The notes under the pieces: model-generated
The model's database searches: none
What the model saw: only the letters and a program-made list of their open reading frames with translations
What the model was told of the DNA's origin: nothing
From: an uncultured Eubacteriales bacterium
GTDB lineage: Bacteria > Bacillota > Clostridia > Oscillospirales > CAG-382
Reading direction: 5' to 3'
Assembly (NCBI GenBank): GCA_934446675.1
Contig: CAKSEL010000002.1
Span: forward strand, 124,001-188,000
DNA length: 64,000 nucleotides
Position numbers and translations under genes: made by a program
In this document: piece after piece, positions 25,941 through 35,418 of the stretch
How the letters are laid out: each line of letters opens with the position of its first letter
How positions within the stretch are numbered: position 1 is the stretch's first letter

Positions 25941-27674
25941 TCAGTCACCGCCCATCTGCGTATAAGCAATACTGCGGTATATCTCACAGCTTTGCATAAG
26001 CTCTTTATGCTTTCCGATACCGGCTATTCTTCCCTTTTCAAGAACAATTACAAGATCCGCGTCCTTTACCGAGCTTATTCTCTGAGCTACGGTAATAAGC
26101 GTTGTATTTTTGCCGTACTCGCTGCGTATGGCTCTTCTCATTTTTGCATCTGTCTTATAATCGAGAGCGCTCGACGCATCATCAAGCACGAGAATTTCCG
26201 GATCCGACGCAAGTGCGCGCGCAACAAGCAGTCTTTGCCGCTGCCCGCCCGAAACATTCGTGCCTTTGGCACTCAGTGTATAATCAAGTCCGCCGTCAAG
26301 CGCAGACACGAAATCATATCCCTGTGCGCATTTAAGCGCTTTTATTATACTGCTGTCGTCTATACTGCGTCCGAAACGGATATTATCGCGCACACTGCCC
26401 TCAAAGACAAAATCGTTTTGCAGCGCCGCGCCGAATTTATTCCGGTATTCTTTGCGCTCATACGACAGTATATCAAGTCCGTCAAGCAGAATTTTACCGC
26501 TGTCGGGTTCATAAAATCTGAACAGCAGCGAAAGCAGCGTTGTTTTGCCGCTGCCCGTCGCGCCTATTATGCCGAGGCTCTGCCCTTTTTCAAGCTTAAA
26601 GCTTATATTTTCAAGCGTTCTCTTGCCCTTGATATACGAAAAGGATACGTCTTTAAATTCAAGATATGCGCCGTCATTTTGCTTTTTGGTGTCATTTTCG
26701 GCTTTTGCGGCATAATACATTTTATCTATGCCGTCTCTTGTGTCAACGATCTCGGATATACGGTCGGCGCTGGCTATACCGCGTGCGGTAAGCGTAAACA
26801 CGCGCGTCACGGCAAGGAGTGCGTTTGAGATCATGGTAAAATACGTCATAAACGCGATAATTTTTCCCGGCTCGCACACGCCCTTATCCACTCTGTAAGC
26901 TCCGACGATTATTACCGCCGAAAGTCCGAGATTTAAGAACAGCTTTATCGAAGGATCGGAAAGTCCCATTACAAGGCTTGCCTTTCTCTCGCGTTCGGAA
27001 ACCTCGCGGTTGACATTTTCAAAGCGTTTTTTCTCATAATCCGTCTTTGAAAGTGCTTTTATAACCCTGACGCCGAGTGAATTCTCTCTTACCACTCTTA
27101 CAAGTCCGTCAACCGAGTTCTGAAGTTCATCATAGAGTCCCACGCCGCGCTTTGAAATGACCGCAACGACAACCGCTATAAACGGCAGCGTGCATACAAG
27201 AACCCCGGCAAGCACGGGATCGAGAAACATTGTTACTATTATTCCGCCGAGAAGAAGTATCGGGGCGCGCACTCCGATTTTCTGTATACGTCCTATGAAA
27301 TTATGCAGATTATATGTATCCGACGTCAGCCTTGCCTCAAGTGACGCTATTGTGACCTTATCAGCCTTCGTACATGAAAGTTGCTGTATACGTTCAAATA
27401 GGTCATGTCGGATCCCCAGCGCAGAGTGAAGCGCGACCTTTGCCGCGGTGCGGTTAGCTATTATATTAAAGGAAATTGTAACAAGCGCGCACAGCGTCAT
27501 TCCTGCTCCGCAGAGCAGCACGTTTCCGATATTACCGGTGGGTGCAATATCATCAAGTATCGTTGCAAGCAGCGACGGAAGTATAAGTTCGGCGATAGTC
27601 CCGAGAAATTTTACCGTTATGCCGAATATTGAAAGTGCGAGATACGGTTTTACGTATCTGTATATAAACTTCAC
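25941..27674 (-). CDS. ABC exporter half-transporter, degenerate partner
   Basis: A 577-residue subunit with an N-terminal six-helix domain and a C-terminal ATPase domain. Walker A is GATGSGKTT (about 369-377) and the signature VSGGQRQ is canonical. Walker B reads ILVLDDAS, with Asp replacing the catalytic Glu, and the H-loop His is replaced by Gln (TVAQRISS). Such substitutions mark the non-hydrolysing composite site in heterodimeric exporters of the TM287/288 kind. The gene starts with GTG 7 nt after AAGGAGG and lies 34 nt downstream of a stalk-domain protein gene. Confidence 0.92.
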   Translation of the reverse strand: MKFIYRYVKPYLALSIFGITVKFLGTIAELILPSLLATILDDIAPTGNIGNVLLCGAGMTLCALVTISFNIIANRTAAKVALHSALGIRHDLFERIQQLSCTKADKVTIASLEARLTSDTYNLHNFIGRIQKIGVRAPILLLGGIIVTMFLDPVLAGVLVCTLPFIAVVVAVISKRGVGLYDELQNSVDGLVRVVRENSLGVRVIKALSKTDYEKKRFENVNREVSERERKASLVMGLSDPSIKLFLNLGLSAVIIVGAYRVDKGVCEPGKIIAFMTYFTMISNALLAVTRVFTLTARGIASADRISEIVDTRDGIDKMYYAAKAENDTKKQNDGAYLEFKDVSFSYIKGKRTLENISFKLEKGQSLGIIGATGSGKTTLLSLLFRFYEPDSGKILLDGLDILSYERKEYRNKFGAALQNDFVFEGSVRDNIRFGRSIDDSSIIKALKCAQGYDFVSALDGGLDYTLSAKGTNVSGGQRQRLLVARALASDPEILVLDDASSALDYKTDAKMRRAIRSEYGKNTTLITVAQRISSVKDADLVIVLEKGRIAGIGKHKELMQSCEIYRSIAYTQMGGD

Positions 27675-27708
27675 CGCCGAACCTCCTTTTTATGTATTGA
27701 TTTCGCCG

Positions 27709-28587
27709 TTATTGGTCCGTTACGATAACGGTCTTTGAATTATCGTCCCATGAAACGCTGTATCCGAGATTTTCCGCGACAAAGCGAGCCGGAGTATAGG
27801 TTCTGTTGCCGATTATCTTTGCCGGGCAGTCAAGTTCGACCTCTTTGCCGTTGACAAATGCATGATCCTTGCCCACAAAGAGAGTGATCACGGTATCGTC
27901 TTTTTTTACGGTGACGCGTTTGCTTTCTTCGTCCCATTCGACCTGTGCGCCCAGAGCCTCGGCAACGTACCTTGCGGGAGTCAGCGTTCTTCCGGAGTCT
28001 ATCACGGCAGGAGCGTCGGTATCTTTATAAACGCCGTCAGCAAACAGGCTGTTATCGCCGATTTTAAGAAATACAAGCGTTTTTGTACTCTCAAACCTTG
28101 CAAAATCAAGATCGACGTTATACATTTCCATCATATCTGCCTGTATATCCGGGAAAATTTCAAATTTCGTGATTTTTTCGGTTTCGGGCAGTTTTAGGGC
28201 ATACACATTTGTATTTCTGCCGGAAAGTCTGATTTCGGACGTCTGCGTACTGCCGTCGGTCATTGTAAATGTGACCTTCAATGTGCTGCTTTGTTCAAAA
28301 TATCCGCATTGCAGCGAGAAAACAAAATAATCTGCGCCAACCGCGTTAAAATCCGGAGATATTATACGTACCGGCACGCCGAACGACGAGATTGACGAAA
28401 GCTTACCGCCCGAAATACAAGTATGAAATCCGTTCCTTACGGTAAAGTCTTCGTAAAAGTTCTGTTCTTCGGTATAATCTTTCGGAAATTCATAAGAAAA
28501 AAGTGTTTCCGGGCTTACGGAAAGTCCCGACATTGCAGCAGCAAGACACAAAGCCGCGGTATACTTAAGCGCTGATAAAATTTTCAT
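27709..28587 (-). CDS. Secreted stalk-domain (copper amine oxidase N-terminal type) protein
   Basis: A 292-residue exported protein. A signal sequence is near 1-20 (MKILSALKYTAALCLAAAMSG). A beta-rich middle region of unknown type follows (about 40-180). The C-terminus is a duplicated stalk domain (about 185-292) with the repeat pattern RTLTPARYVAEALGAQVEWDEES and RTYTPARFVAENLGYSVSWDD. These domains are common in Clostridia surface proteins and carry no amine oxidase catalytic site. The same domain ends the 1107-aa protein at 28.7 kb. The ATG at 28587 has GGAGG 6 nt upstream. It could be cotranscribed with the ABC exporter. Confidence 0.82.
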   Translation of the reverse strand: MKILSALKYTAALCLAAAMSGLSVSPETLFSYEFPKDYTEEQNFYEDFTVRNGFHTCISGGKLSSISSFGVPVRIISPDFNAVGADYFVFSLQCGYFEQSSTLKVTFTMTDGSTQTSEIRLSGRNTNVYALKLPETEKITKFEIFPDIQADMMEMYNVDLDFARFESTKTLVFLKIGDNSLFADGVYKDTDAPAVIDSGRTLTPARYVAEALGAQVEWDEESKRVTVKKDDTVITLFVGKDHAFVNGKEVELDCPAKIIGNRTYTPARFVAENLGYSVSWDDNSKTVIVTDQ

Positions 28588-28665
28588 ATTTTCCTCCGCA
28601 TTTTGCTTTTTACAATATGTTACCACAGCACGCGCCCAAAGTCAAGCAAGCAGCCGGCAAAAATC

Positions 28666-28687
28666 AGGCAGCCGTTTCCGGCTGCCT
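28666..28687 (-). terminator. Terminator after the 1107-aa surface protein gene
   Basis: AGGCAGCCG / CGGCTGCCT stem, 4-nt loop, followed on the minus strand by GATTTTTG. Confidence 0.75.
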
Positions 28688-28711
28688 TTATGCTGTTTAA
28701 TTGTTTGTCAA

Positions 28712-31700
28712 TTAATACTTGGTAACTGTTACGGTACGTGTGGTTTCATTCCAGCTTACTTCTGCGCCGAGAAGTTCGGAAATAAATCTGATAGGAGTAA
28801 AGGTTCTGTCGTTTTCGATGAACGGCTCGGTTTCAAGCATCTTCTGGAAGCCGTTTACATATGCATATCTCGAACCTATATAGAGTTCAATTACCTTTTC
28901 GTTTCCGGTTATAGTAACCTTTCTTTCGGTTTCGTCCCATTCAACCTGTGCGCCGAGGGCTTCTGCTACGAATCTCGACGGGAGCATTGTTCTGCCGTTT
29001 GAAATTACGGGTGCTACGTCATTCATTACCGAGCTGTTATCAACAAACGCCTCTTTATCGCCTATTGTAAGTTCGATCTTGGTCTTGGGAAGATCCTTTA
29101 TAAGGCTGTTATCATTCTTGTTGCCGGAGGTCGAACCGCCGGGAATTGTGTAACTGCCGGATCTCTTCATGAATCTTACGTTAAGAGTAATGTCCGCGGT
29201 AACGGTAAAGGTATATGTTGCGTTAGAGGAAACAAGCGTTGTACCCTTATACCAGCCGGATACTCTGTAACCGGTTTTCGGTACTGCGGTAAGCGTTGCC
29301 TTGCTGCCGATGAGATAGTAGCCTGCGCCGGTAACAGTTCCTGCACTCGGCTCGGTTATCTTAACTTCTGCAAAGTCATCTGCATTTGCGCTTACGGTTA
29401 TTGTGCTTTGATCGTCTGCAAGAACATACTTATCATTTTCAACTATTGCAAAGTCCTTGATCTCAACTTCAGAGGTTTCTGCATTGAATGTAAGAGTTGC
29501 CTTTGAAAGGTCATATTCAACTTCGTCGCCGTCGAGTATATCTGCGCTCTCTACAAGTCCGTTTGCAAAGTCAAGTCCGTCAACGCTTATTGCTTTCTTT
29601 GCAACGCTTACGGTGATAACTGCCTCAAATGCTGCGTACTCATCATTGCCTGCAACAGTTACGGTGATATTCGCGGTACCAGCGCTCTTTACGGTTACGT
29701 TACCGTCTGCGTCAACCGCAAGAATCTTTGTATTGCTGCTCTTGAAGGTGGTATCGGTAAGTCCGGATTCTTCGTCGTAATTTACGCCTATTGCAAATTC
29801 GCCGTCGCCGTAGGTAAGTTCGCCGATCTCGTCAACAGTTACGTCCTGAGGAGTCTTATCGGTAATGGTAAGCTTACCTTCAACAAACTTGACATTATAG
29901 TTGGAGCTTGCTGCAAGAGTACCCTTTCTGATTGCGTATGTGCCGAGTTTTTCGCCGGCTGTTCTCTTAGGCTCGCCTGTAACTTCGTCGCCTTCGACAA
30001 GTCCGGTTACGGTGTATGTGAATTCGGGATCGTCTTCGCCCTGCTTCTTGGTCTTGTTATCTATTGTAATGGTAAGGTCTTTCTTTGCAACGGTGAGCTT
30101 TACAGTCTTTGTAAAGTCTGCGTATTCCTCGTCGCCTGCAACGGTAACGGTGATATTTGCAGTACCTGCGCCGACTATTGCAACATTGCCTTCGGTGTCG
30201 GGATCTGCTACCTTTGTGTTATCGCTTGTGTATTCAACGTCGCTAAGACCGCTTTGTGCGTCGAGTTCAACGTTTATCTTAAATGTGCCGTCGCCGTAGG
30301 TTGCCTTCTGAGGAATACCCGTAACGGTTACATTCTGAATCTTTTTGTCGGCTATTGTGAAAGTACCTGCAACAAAGGTGAGTTCATAGTTTGCGCTGAG
30401 CTTGAGAGAACCCTGCTGGATCTTATACTCTCCTGCCTTTTCGCCGGCAACTCTTGCGAGCTTTCCGGAGAATTCATCGCCGTTTACAAGGCTGCCCTCG
30501 GTTATTGTATAGGTGAACTCATCGGGATCCTGTGCTCCGGTCTTCTTTGAAGCGTCATCGGCGGTTACGGTGATCTTTCTCTTTGCAACGGTTACGTTGA
30601 AAGTCTTTGTAAAATCAGCGTATGTATCGTTGCCCTTTACGGTAACGGTAAGAGCTGCGTTTCCTGCGCCGACTACCTTTACGTTTCCGCTGCCGTCAAC
30701 GCTGAGCACATTATCATTGCTGCTTACGAAAGCAGTTTCATCAAGATTTGCTTTTTCGTCGTAGGTAACTTCGATTGTGAAGTCCTCATCGCCGTAGGTT
30801 ACATTTTCGGGAATACCGGAAACTGTTACGTTCTGGGTTTCCTTATCGCTTATCGTGTATGTGCCGGGAACAAAGGTGAGCTTATAGTTAGCGCCCGCGC
30901 TGAGAGTACCCTTTGTTATTGCATATGTGCCTGCGGTTTCGCCCTTTGCTCTTGTGAGAGCACCGGTAAATGTATCGCCCTCATAGAGAGTACCGGAGGT
31001 AACTTTATATGTAAGAGGTTCGTCGTCGTCGCCGATTCTCTTGGAAAGGCTGTCTGCGGTAACGGTTATCTCAGCCTGGCTGATAGCAGCCTTAAGACCG
31101 GTATACTCTGCATTTTTAAGAGTATAGTTTGCTGCGTCCTTGCCCTCAAGAGTTATTTCATCTATCGAAACAGCTATGTTCTTGCCGACATTTACGCTTG
31201 CAAATTCGCCCTTTTCGGGAACGGAAGCGCTTACTTCGTCACCGGATACGACTCCCGAAAGAGTGCCGCCGGAAATAACTGCCGTATTTGTCTTATCGTA
31301 AACCTTATCGGCTGCCTTTATACCCGAAACGGTGAGAGCTTTAGGCTCGATCTTAAGAATTCCATAATACGTGCTGGTATTATATCCTTCCGCCGTAAGA
31401 GTTGCGCTCGCCTTATACTCGCCTGCGTCAATTGCGGTGTTATCTTTATATTCGATCTCCGTACCTGCGGGAATCGTGCCGGTAAGGGTAACGGAATGTT
31501 CCTTGCCGTCGTATGTTACGGTCTGACCCTGGAGCTTTATGTTAGACGGGAAGTCCGCTTTGGGTGCGGGATATACTCGGACTTCGTCGGATTCAAAGTA
31601 ATCTTCAAGCACAACCGAACTGTTCTTTGAAACGGTAAGCATGCCTATACCGTAGCGAGATGTTCTTTCTTCGTCGCTTGCCTTTATAGTAAGCGTTGCA

Positions 31701-32035
31701 ACGTCAAGGTCATATTTTGCCGGCGACATTGCGCCGAATACCAATGTGTTTTTTTCAGCGTCATAGCTTGAGATAAAGAACGCGCTTTTTGCAGCGTCGG
31801 TTATGGTCACATTTTCAAGCGTAAGACCGTCGGGAATATTAATTTTTGAAACTGCGAATGAGTTTGCGTCAACAAGTGACTTTATGTGCAGAGTGAGATC
31901 TGCGGATTCACCGGGTCTTAAAGTTGCGCCGGTAAGTGTATAAATTACCTGAGCGGAAGCCGGTGCTGCCGCGCTTACGGGTATCATCATTACGCACATA
32001 AGCACTGCGAGAAATGCCGATAGAACTTTTTTCAT
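28712..32035 (-). CDS. Large modular surface protein: MBG-type repeats, InlB-like repeat, stalk domain
   Basis: A 1107-residue exported protein. The signal peptide is at 1-23. Residues about 26-165 look like a cohesin/CBM-type beta sandwich (RPGESADLTLHIKSLVDANSFAV). MBG and YDG-like beta domains follow (about 170-395), then three tandem copies of a roughly 163-residue unit beginning near 398, 565 and 726, each with DVTV/NVTV...YGDG and a KTAG/GEKAGEY-type half. An InlB-like repeat (GYRVSGWYKGTTL, about 935-965) and a duplicated stalk domain (about 1000-1107) end the protein. No LPXTG or SLH motif was seen, so anchoring is unclear. It sits 44 nt after the cohesin-dockerin gene and probably shares its transcript. 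It likely acts as a cell-surface filament or scaffold. Confidence 0.85.
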   Translation of the reverse strand: MKKVLSAFLAVLMCVMMIPVSAAAPASAQVIYTLTGATLRPGESADLTLHIKSLVDANSFAVSKINIPDGLTLENVTITDAAKSAFFISSYDAEKNTLVFGAMSPAKYDLDVATLTIKASDEERTSRYGIGMLTVSKNSSVVLEDYFESDEVRVYPAPKADFPSNIKLQGQTVTYDGKEHSVTLTGTIPAGTEIEYKDNTAIDAGEYKASATLTAEGYNTSTYYGILKIEPKALTVSGIKAADKVYDKTNTAVISGGTLSGVVSGDEVSASVPEKGEFASVNVGKNIAVSIDEITLEGKDAANYTLKNAEYTGLKAAISQAEITVTADSLSKRIGDDDEPLTYKVTSGTLYEGDTFTGALTRAKGETAGTYAITKGTLSAGANYKLTFVPGTYTISDKETQNVTVSGIPENVTYGDEDFTIEVTYDEKANLDETAFVSSNDNVLSVDGSGNVKVVGAGNAALTVTVKGNDTYADFTKTFNVTVAKRKITVTADDASKKTGAQDPDEFTYTITEGSLVNGDEFSGKLARVAGEKAGEYKIQQGSLKLSANYELTFVAGTFTIADKKIQNVTVTGIPQKATYGDGTFKINVELDAQSGLSDVEYTSDNTKVADPDTEGNVAIVGAGTANITVTVAGDEEYADFTKTVKLTVAKKDLTITIDNKTKKQGEDDPEFTYTVTGLVEGDEVTGEPKRTAGEKLGTYAIRKGTLAASSNYNVKFVEGKLTITDKTPQDVTVDEIGELTYGDGEFAIGVNYDEESGLTDTTFKSSNTKILAVDADGNVTVKSAGTANITVTVAGNDEYAAFEAVITVSVAKKAISVDGLDFANGLVESADILDGDEVEYDLSKATLTFNAETSEVEIKDFAIVENDKYVLADDQSTITVSANADDFAEVKITEPSAGTVTGAGYYLIGSKATLTAVPKTGYRVSGWYKGTTLVSSNATYTFTVTADITLNVRFMKRSGSYTIPGGSTSGNKNDNSLIKDLPKTKIELTIGDKEAFVDNSSVMNDVAPVISNGRTMLPSRFVAEALGAQVEWDETERKVTITGNEKVIELYIGSRYAYVNGFQKMLETEPFIENDRTFTPIRFISELLGAEVSWNETTRTVTVTKY

Positions 32036-32079
32036 TTCAATAGCCCTTTCTTTTTATGTAAGTTTTTGTTTAACGTATT

Positions 32080-32817
32080 TCAGTCGATCGGATAAAGATC
32101 GGGAAGCATACTGTGCTGGAACAGGAGAATTGCGTCGTTTATATCAACGTTGCCGTCCTTTGTGAAGTCTATGCTGTAAGGATACGATACGGGATACAAT
32201 TCCGGAAGCATACTGTGCCGGAACAGAAGAATTGCGTCGTTTATATCAACGTTGCCGTCGCCGTTTATATCGCCCTTTATTGCCTTGGGCTTTTCAACAG
32301 ATGCGTTTTCGGTGCTTTCGGGAGTTACGGCTCCGCCGCCCTCGTTCGAGATGTCAATATCGTTAAGAGCAAGCTCGGTTGTTTCCCATGTTCCCGTCAT
32401 CTCAAATGTAACTTCGAGAAGAACGCCGTCTGCCGTTACATTATCCGCTCCGGCATATCCGAAAGAAACATATGTATAGGCGGAATAATCTCCGCTCTCC
32501 TTTGACTGGTCAAGGTTACTGACTGCTCCGGCATAGTTTTCCGCAAGCTTATAGCTCACCGGAACGAGCTTTGTATTGTCATAGCCAAGTTTGAAGAATA
32601 TGGCTGCAACGCCCGGATTTTCCGAATAGCTTACCGAAACCGTTACTTGATTTGCCGACGGTTCGGACACCGAAATACTCAGCTTTCCGGCAGTTACATC
32701 ATCCCTGCCCATTATCGGACTCAGATTAATCGGTACATCTGCGGCGCCTGCGGCAATCGGTATGCATGACAGCACAAACGTCAGTGCAAGCAGCAGACTG
32801 AAAATTCTTTTTTTCAT
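32080..32817 (-). CDS. Exported cohesin-like plus dockerin protein
   Basis: A 245-residue secreted protein. The signal peptide is at 1-25. A cohesin-like domain (about 35-155) shows the typical NPGVAAIFFKLGYDNTKLVPV strand pair and VTFEMTG. After a linker, a type I dockerin (about 180-245) has two calcium loops, DINGDGNVDINDAILLF and DFTKDGNVDINDAILLF, each followed by HSMLP. Combining cohesin and dockerin in one polypeptide is the hallmark of adaptor scaffoldins that extend cellulosome-like assemblies. The start at 32817 follows GGAGA. The gene lies upstream of the 1107-aa surface protein. Cohesin assignment is by pattern only. Confidence 0.8.
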   Translation of the reverse strand: MKKRIFSLLLALTFVLSCIPIAAGAADVPINLSPIMGRDDVTAGKLSISVSEPSANQVTVSVSYSENPGVAAIFFKLGYDNTKLVPVSYKLAENYAGAVSNLDQSKESGDYSAYTYVSFGYAGADNVTADGVLLEVTFEMTGTWETTELALNDIDISNEGGGAVTPESTENASVEKPKAIKGDINGDGNVDINDAILLFRHSMLPELYPVSYPYSIDFTKDGNVDINDAILLFQHSMLPDLYPID

Positions 32818-32969
32818 AGTCGTTCTCCTTTGCCTTTTATGTGTTAGACGTGACTGCGGCAGTTTTGTTCCGAAAAATACGGACAAACCGCCACTTTTTA
32901 ATTATTATACTATTTTCTTTTAGTTTTGTAAAGGTTTTTTTTGCATTTTCCGCAAATTAACATATTAAA

Positions 32970-34349
32970 TTACGCTTGAATTTCCGCATTTTCCGTCATT
33001 TGACCGTTTTTTGCCTTATAAATCTTCCATTTTCCGCTCTTATATCTTGCAAAGAACAGAGACGCTCTGAAAGTCCAGTCCACGCACATTCCTATCCACA
33101 CGCCCACGGCTCCCATTCCGAGATATTTTCCTAGTATAAGGCTGAGCGTAAGTCTGAACATGAACATTGAGCTTATGGACAGCACCATGGCGAACTTTAC
33201 GTCGTTTGCGGCTCTGAGCGCGTTGGGAAAAGCAAATGCCGCGGGCCACATTATTATTCCGTAGCCGTTATGTATAAATATCAGAAGCAAAGCAAGGCTC
33301 TGCGTTTCCGGCGAAAGGTGAAAAATACGTATCGTAAGCGGCAACGTCGCAAGCAACAGCACGTTCCAGGCTCCGTGCATAAGATATGTAATTTTCATGA
33401 GTTTTTTAATATAGTATTTTACAACGTCATAATCTCCCGTGCCGACGCATCTGCCTATGACGGCGAGTATCGCAAGTCCCATGGATTTTCCCGTTATGCA
33501 GCCCATGCCGTCCATGGTATTTGCAACGGCGTTTGCGGCAATCTGGGTTGTGCCGAAAGCCGAAATTATGCTGACGACGAGTATTCTTCCGAGTTCAAAC
33601 ACGCTGTTCTCGACGCTGCTCGGAACTCCGATATAGAGAATACGTCCGACAAGCTTTTTATCGAACCTGAATTTCTGCCTGAAATCAATAAACACGTCGT
33701 TTTTCTTATTGGTGAGCAGAACGAGTATAAAGAACATCGACACAAATCTTGAAAAGGTCGTGGCTATTGCGGCTCCGGCTACTCCGAGACTCAGCACATA
33801 TATAAGTATATAGTTTCCGATACCGTTTAATACATTGCTGAAAAATGACGCGTACATGGAAATTTTCGAGTTGCCTATCGCGCGGAAGAGAGCTGCCGCG
33901 CAGTTATACACCGCAAGAAACGGGAAAGAAAGCGCGGTAATTTCAAAATACGTTTCGCACGCCTCATACACGTCGGGTTCGATCTTGCCGAAAAACAGTC
34001 TGATAATCTGTCCGTTGAACGCAAGGCAAAGAGCCGTCACGCCGAGCGCTATGAGAAAAGTTACGGCAAGCAGCTGCGACGCCGAAGAATTTGCGCTTTT
34101 CTTATCCTTTGCGCCCAGAAACTGCGACACAACGACTGTACCTCCGGTTGCGAGAGCCGCAAAAATGCAGATTATGAGGTTATTTATCATATCCACAAGC
34201 GACACGCCCGAAACCTGCGCCTCGCCCACTCCGCTTATCATGACGGTATCTATCATTCCGACCGAAATAAGCAGGGTCTGCTCTATTATCATGGGAATTA
34301 TCAGTTTTCTTAAATCGGTATTTGTAAAAAGCGGCTTTTGTCCGGTCAA
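32970..34349 (-). CDS. MATE-family multidrug exporter
   Basis: A 459-residue membrane protein with twelve predicted helices in two homologous halves, typical of MATE (MOP superfamily) sodium- or proton-coupled efflux pumps. Family features include the N-terminal LIIPMIIEQTLLISVGMIDTVMIS and VVSQFLGAKD after helix 2. A TTG at 34349 was chosen as start because GGAGG is 7 nt upstream; the next ATG is only 1 nt from that site. It has its own upstream region and no linked regulator. Substrate unknown. Confidence 0.9.
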   Translation of the reverse strand: MTGQKPLFTNTDLRKLIIPMIIEQTLLISVGMIDTVMISGVGEAQVSGVSLVDMINNLIICIFAALATGGTVVVSQFLGAKDKKSANSSASQLLAVTFLIALGVTALCLAFNGQIIRLFFGKIEPDVYEACETYFEITALSFPFLAVYNCAAALFRAIGNSKISMYASFFSNVLNGIGNYILIYVLSLGVAGAAIATTFSRFVSMFFILVLLTNKKNDVFIDFRQKFRFDKKLVGRILYIGVPSSVENSVFELGRILVVSIISAFGTTQIAANAVANTMDGMGCITGKSMGLAILAVIGRCVGTGDYDVVKYYIKKLMKITYLMHGAWNVLLLATLPLTIRIFHLSPETQSLALLLIFIHNGYGIIMWPAAFAFPNALRAANDVKFAMVLSISSMFMFRLTLSLILGKYLGMGAVGVWIGMCVDWTFRASLFFARYKSGKWKIYKAKNGQMTENAEIQA

Positions 34350-34467
34350 AATCATACCTCCGTCCGGCAAATATATGCCGATTGCGTATTAACGATAGTA
34401 TTTTATCACCTAAACATATGTATTTCAATATGCAAAATGTATTATTTTGTAAAACAACGCAAAAAAT

Positions 34468-34494
34468 GAGCCGGGACGCTGAAAATCCCGGCTC
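34468..34494 (-). terminator. Terminator of the sugar isomerase operon
   Basis: GAGCCGGGA / TCCCGGCTC perfect 9-bp stem followed on the minus strand by ATTTTTTGC. Confidence 0.85.
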
Positions 34495-34524
34495 TGTTCA
34501 TACACTCTCTCCGTTTTCGGCGGT

Positions 34525-35397
34525 TTATTCCGCTTCAACCTCTGCTATAAAGCGTTTTAAATTCTCATAACCCTTTGTTATTCCGTAAATGCAGTCTTCG
34601 CTGCCCTCGAACTCTATCGAAAGGTATCCGTCATATCCCGCGCGTTTCAGAATTCTGATACACTGCTTTACCGGGACAACTCCGCAGCCGATTATCGCGC
34701 CTTTAAAGAAGTTTCCGCCTCTTGTCATGCTGCCGTTTCCGCTTTTATCCGAAATATACATATCCTTGCAATGCGCGTGTACGGCATATGGTGCGACACG
34801 CGACACCGCGGTTACGGGATTTTCGTCAACGCACAGGAAATTTCCCATATCGACAAGCAGTCCGTAATTATCATGGTTTACGGCATTGAAAAGCTTTTCG
34901 ACACGTATGCTGTCCTGCGCTATATATCCGTGGTTCTCGGTACAGGTCTTTATGCCGAGCTTTGCACCGTATTCGGTTATCTTACGCGCATTATCGGCGA
35001 TAGTCGGCAACATAAGGTCAAAGCTGCGCGAATTTCCGGTCTTTCCGAGCGAATAGCACACGTCATGGCGCATAACGGAGGCGCCGAGTATCTTTGCAAC
35101 GTCAAGCTGTCCGCAGAGTCTTTCAACCTCGCGTGCGTTATCCTCGGCATTATCGTGATAGAGATTTCCTCTTATGGTATACGCGTTTATCTCCATTCCG
35201 AGTTTATCAGCCTCGGCTCTGATTTCTTCGGCGTATTTCTTCTGCTGCTCCAAAGTTGGATTTTCGCAAGGTTCAAGGTCTGTGAATTCGACCGCGCCGA
35301 GCCCTATTTCCTTTGCCTTTGCAGGAACGTCGAGCTGAGTCATTTTGCCGTTTCTCATATACTGTGCAAACGAATATGAGCTTACCGAAATTTTCAT
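34525..35397 (-). CDS. Sugar phosphate isomerase/epimerase (xylose isomerase-like TIM barrel)
   Basis: A 290-residue AP-endonuclease-2 type TIM barrel, the IolE/IolI/EryI-like family that isomerises or epimerises sugars with a divalent metal. Metal-ligand segments are present: CTENHG (about 143-148), LVDMGNFL (about 176-183), HAHCKDMY and the C-terminal LSIEFEGSEDC. It is third in an operon after a related isomerase and a Gfo/Idh dehydrogenase, suggesting a catabolic pathway for a keto- or inositol-like sugar. Substrate not determinable. Start supported by GAGGG. Confidence 0.85.
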   Translation of the reverse strand: MKISVSSYSFAQYMRNGKMTQLDVPAKAKEIGLGAVEFTDLEPCENPTLEQQKKYAEEIRAEADKLGMEINAYTIRGNLYHDNAEDNAREVERLCGQLDVAKILGASVMRHDVCYSLGKTGNSRSFDLMLPTIADNARKITEYGAKLGIKTCTENHGYIAQDSIRVEKLFNAVNHDNYGLLVDMGNFLCVDENPVTAVSRVAPYAVHAHCKDMYISDKSGNGSMTRGGNFFKGAIIGCGVVPVKQCIRILKRAGYDGYLSIEFEGSEDCIYGITKGYENLKRFIAEVEAE

Positions 35398-35418
35398 ATA
35401 TATACCCTCGTCTTTTTA

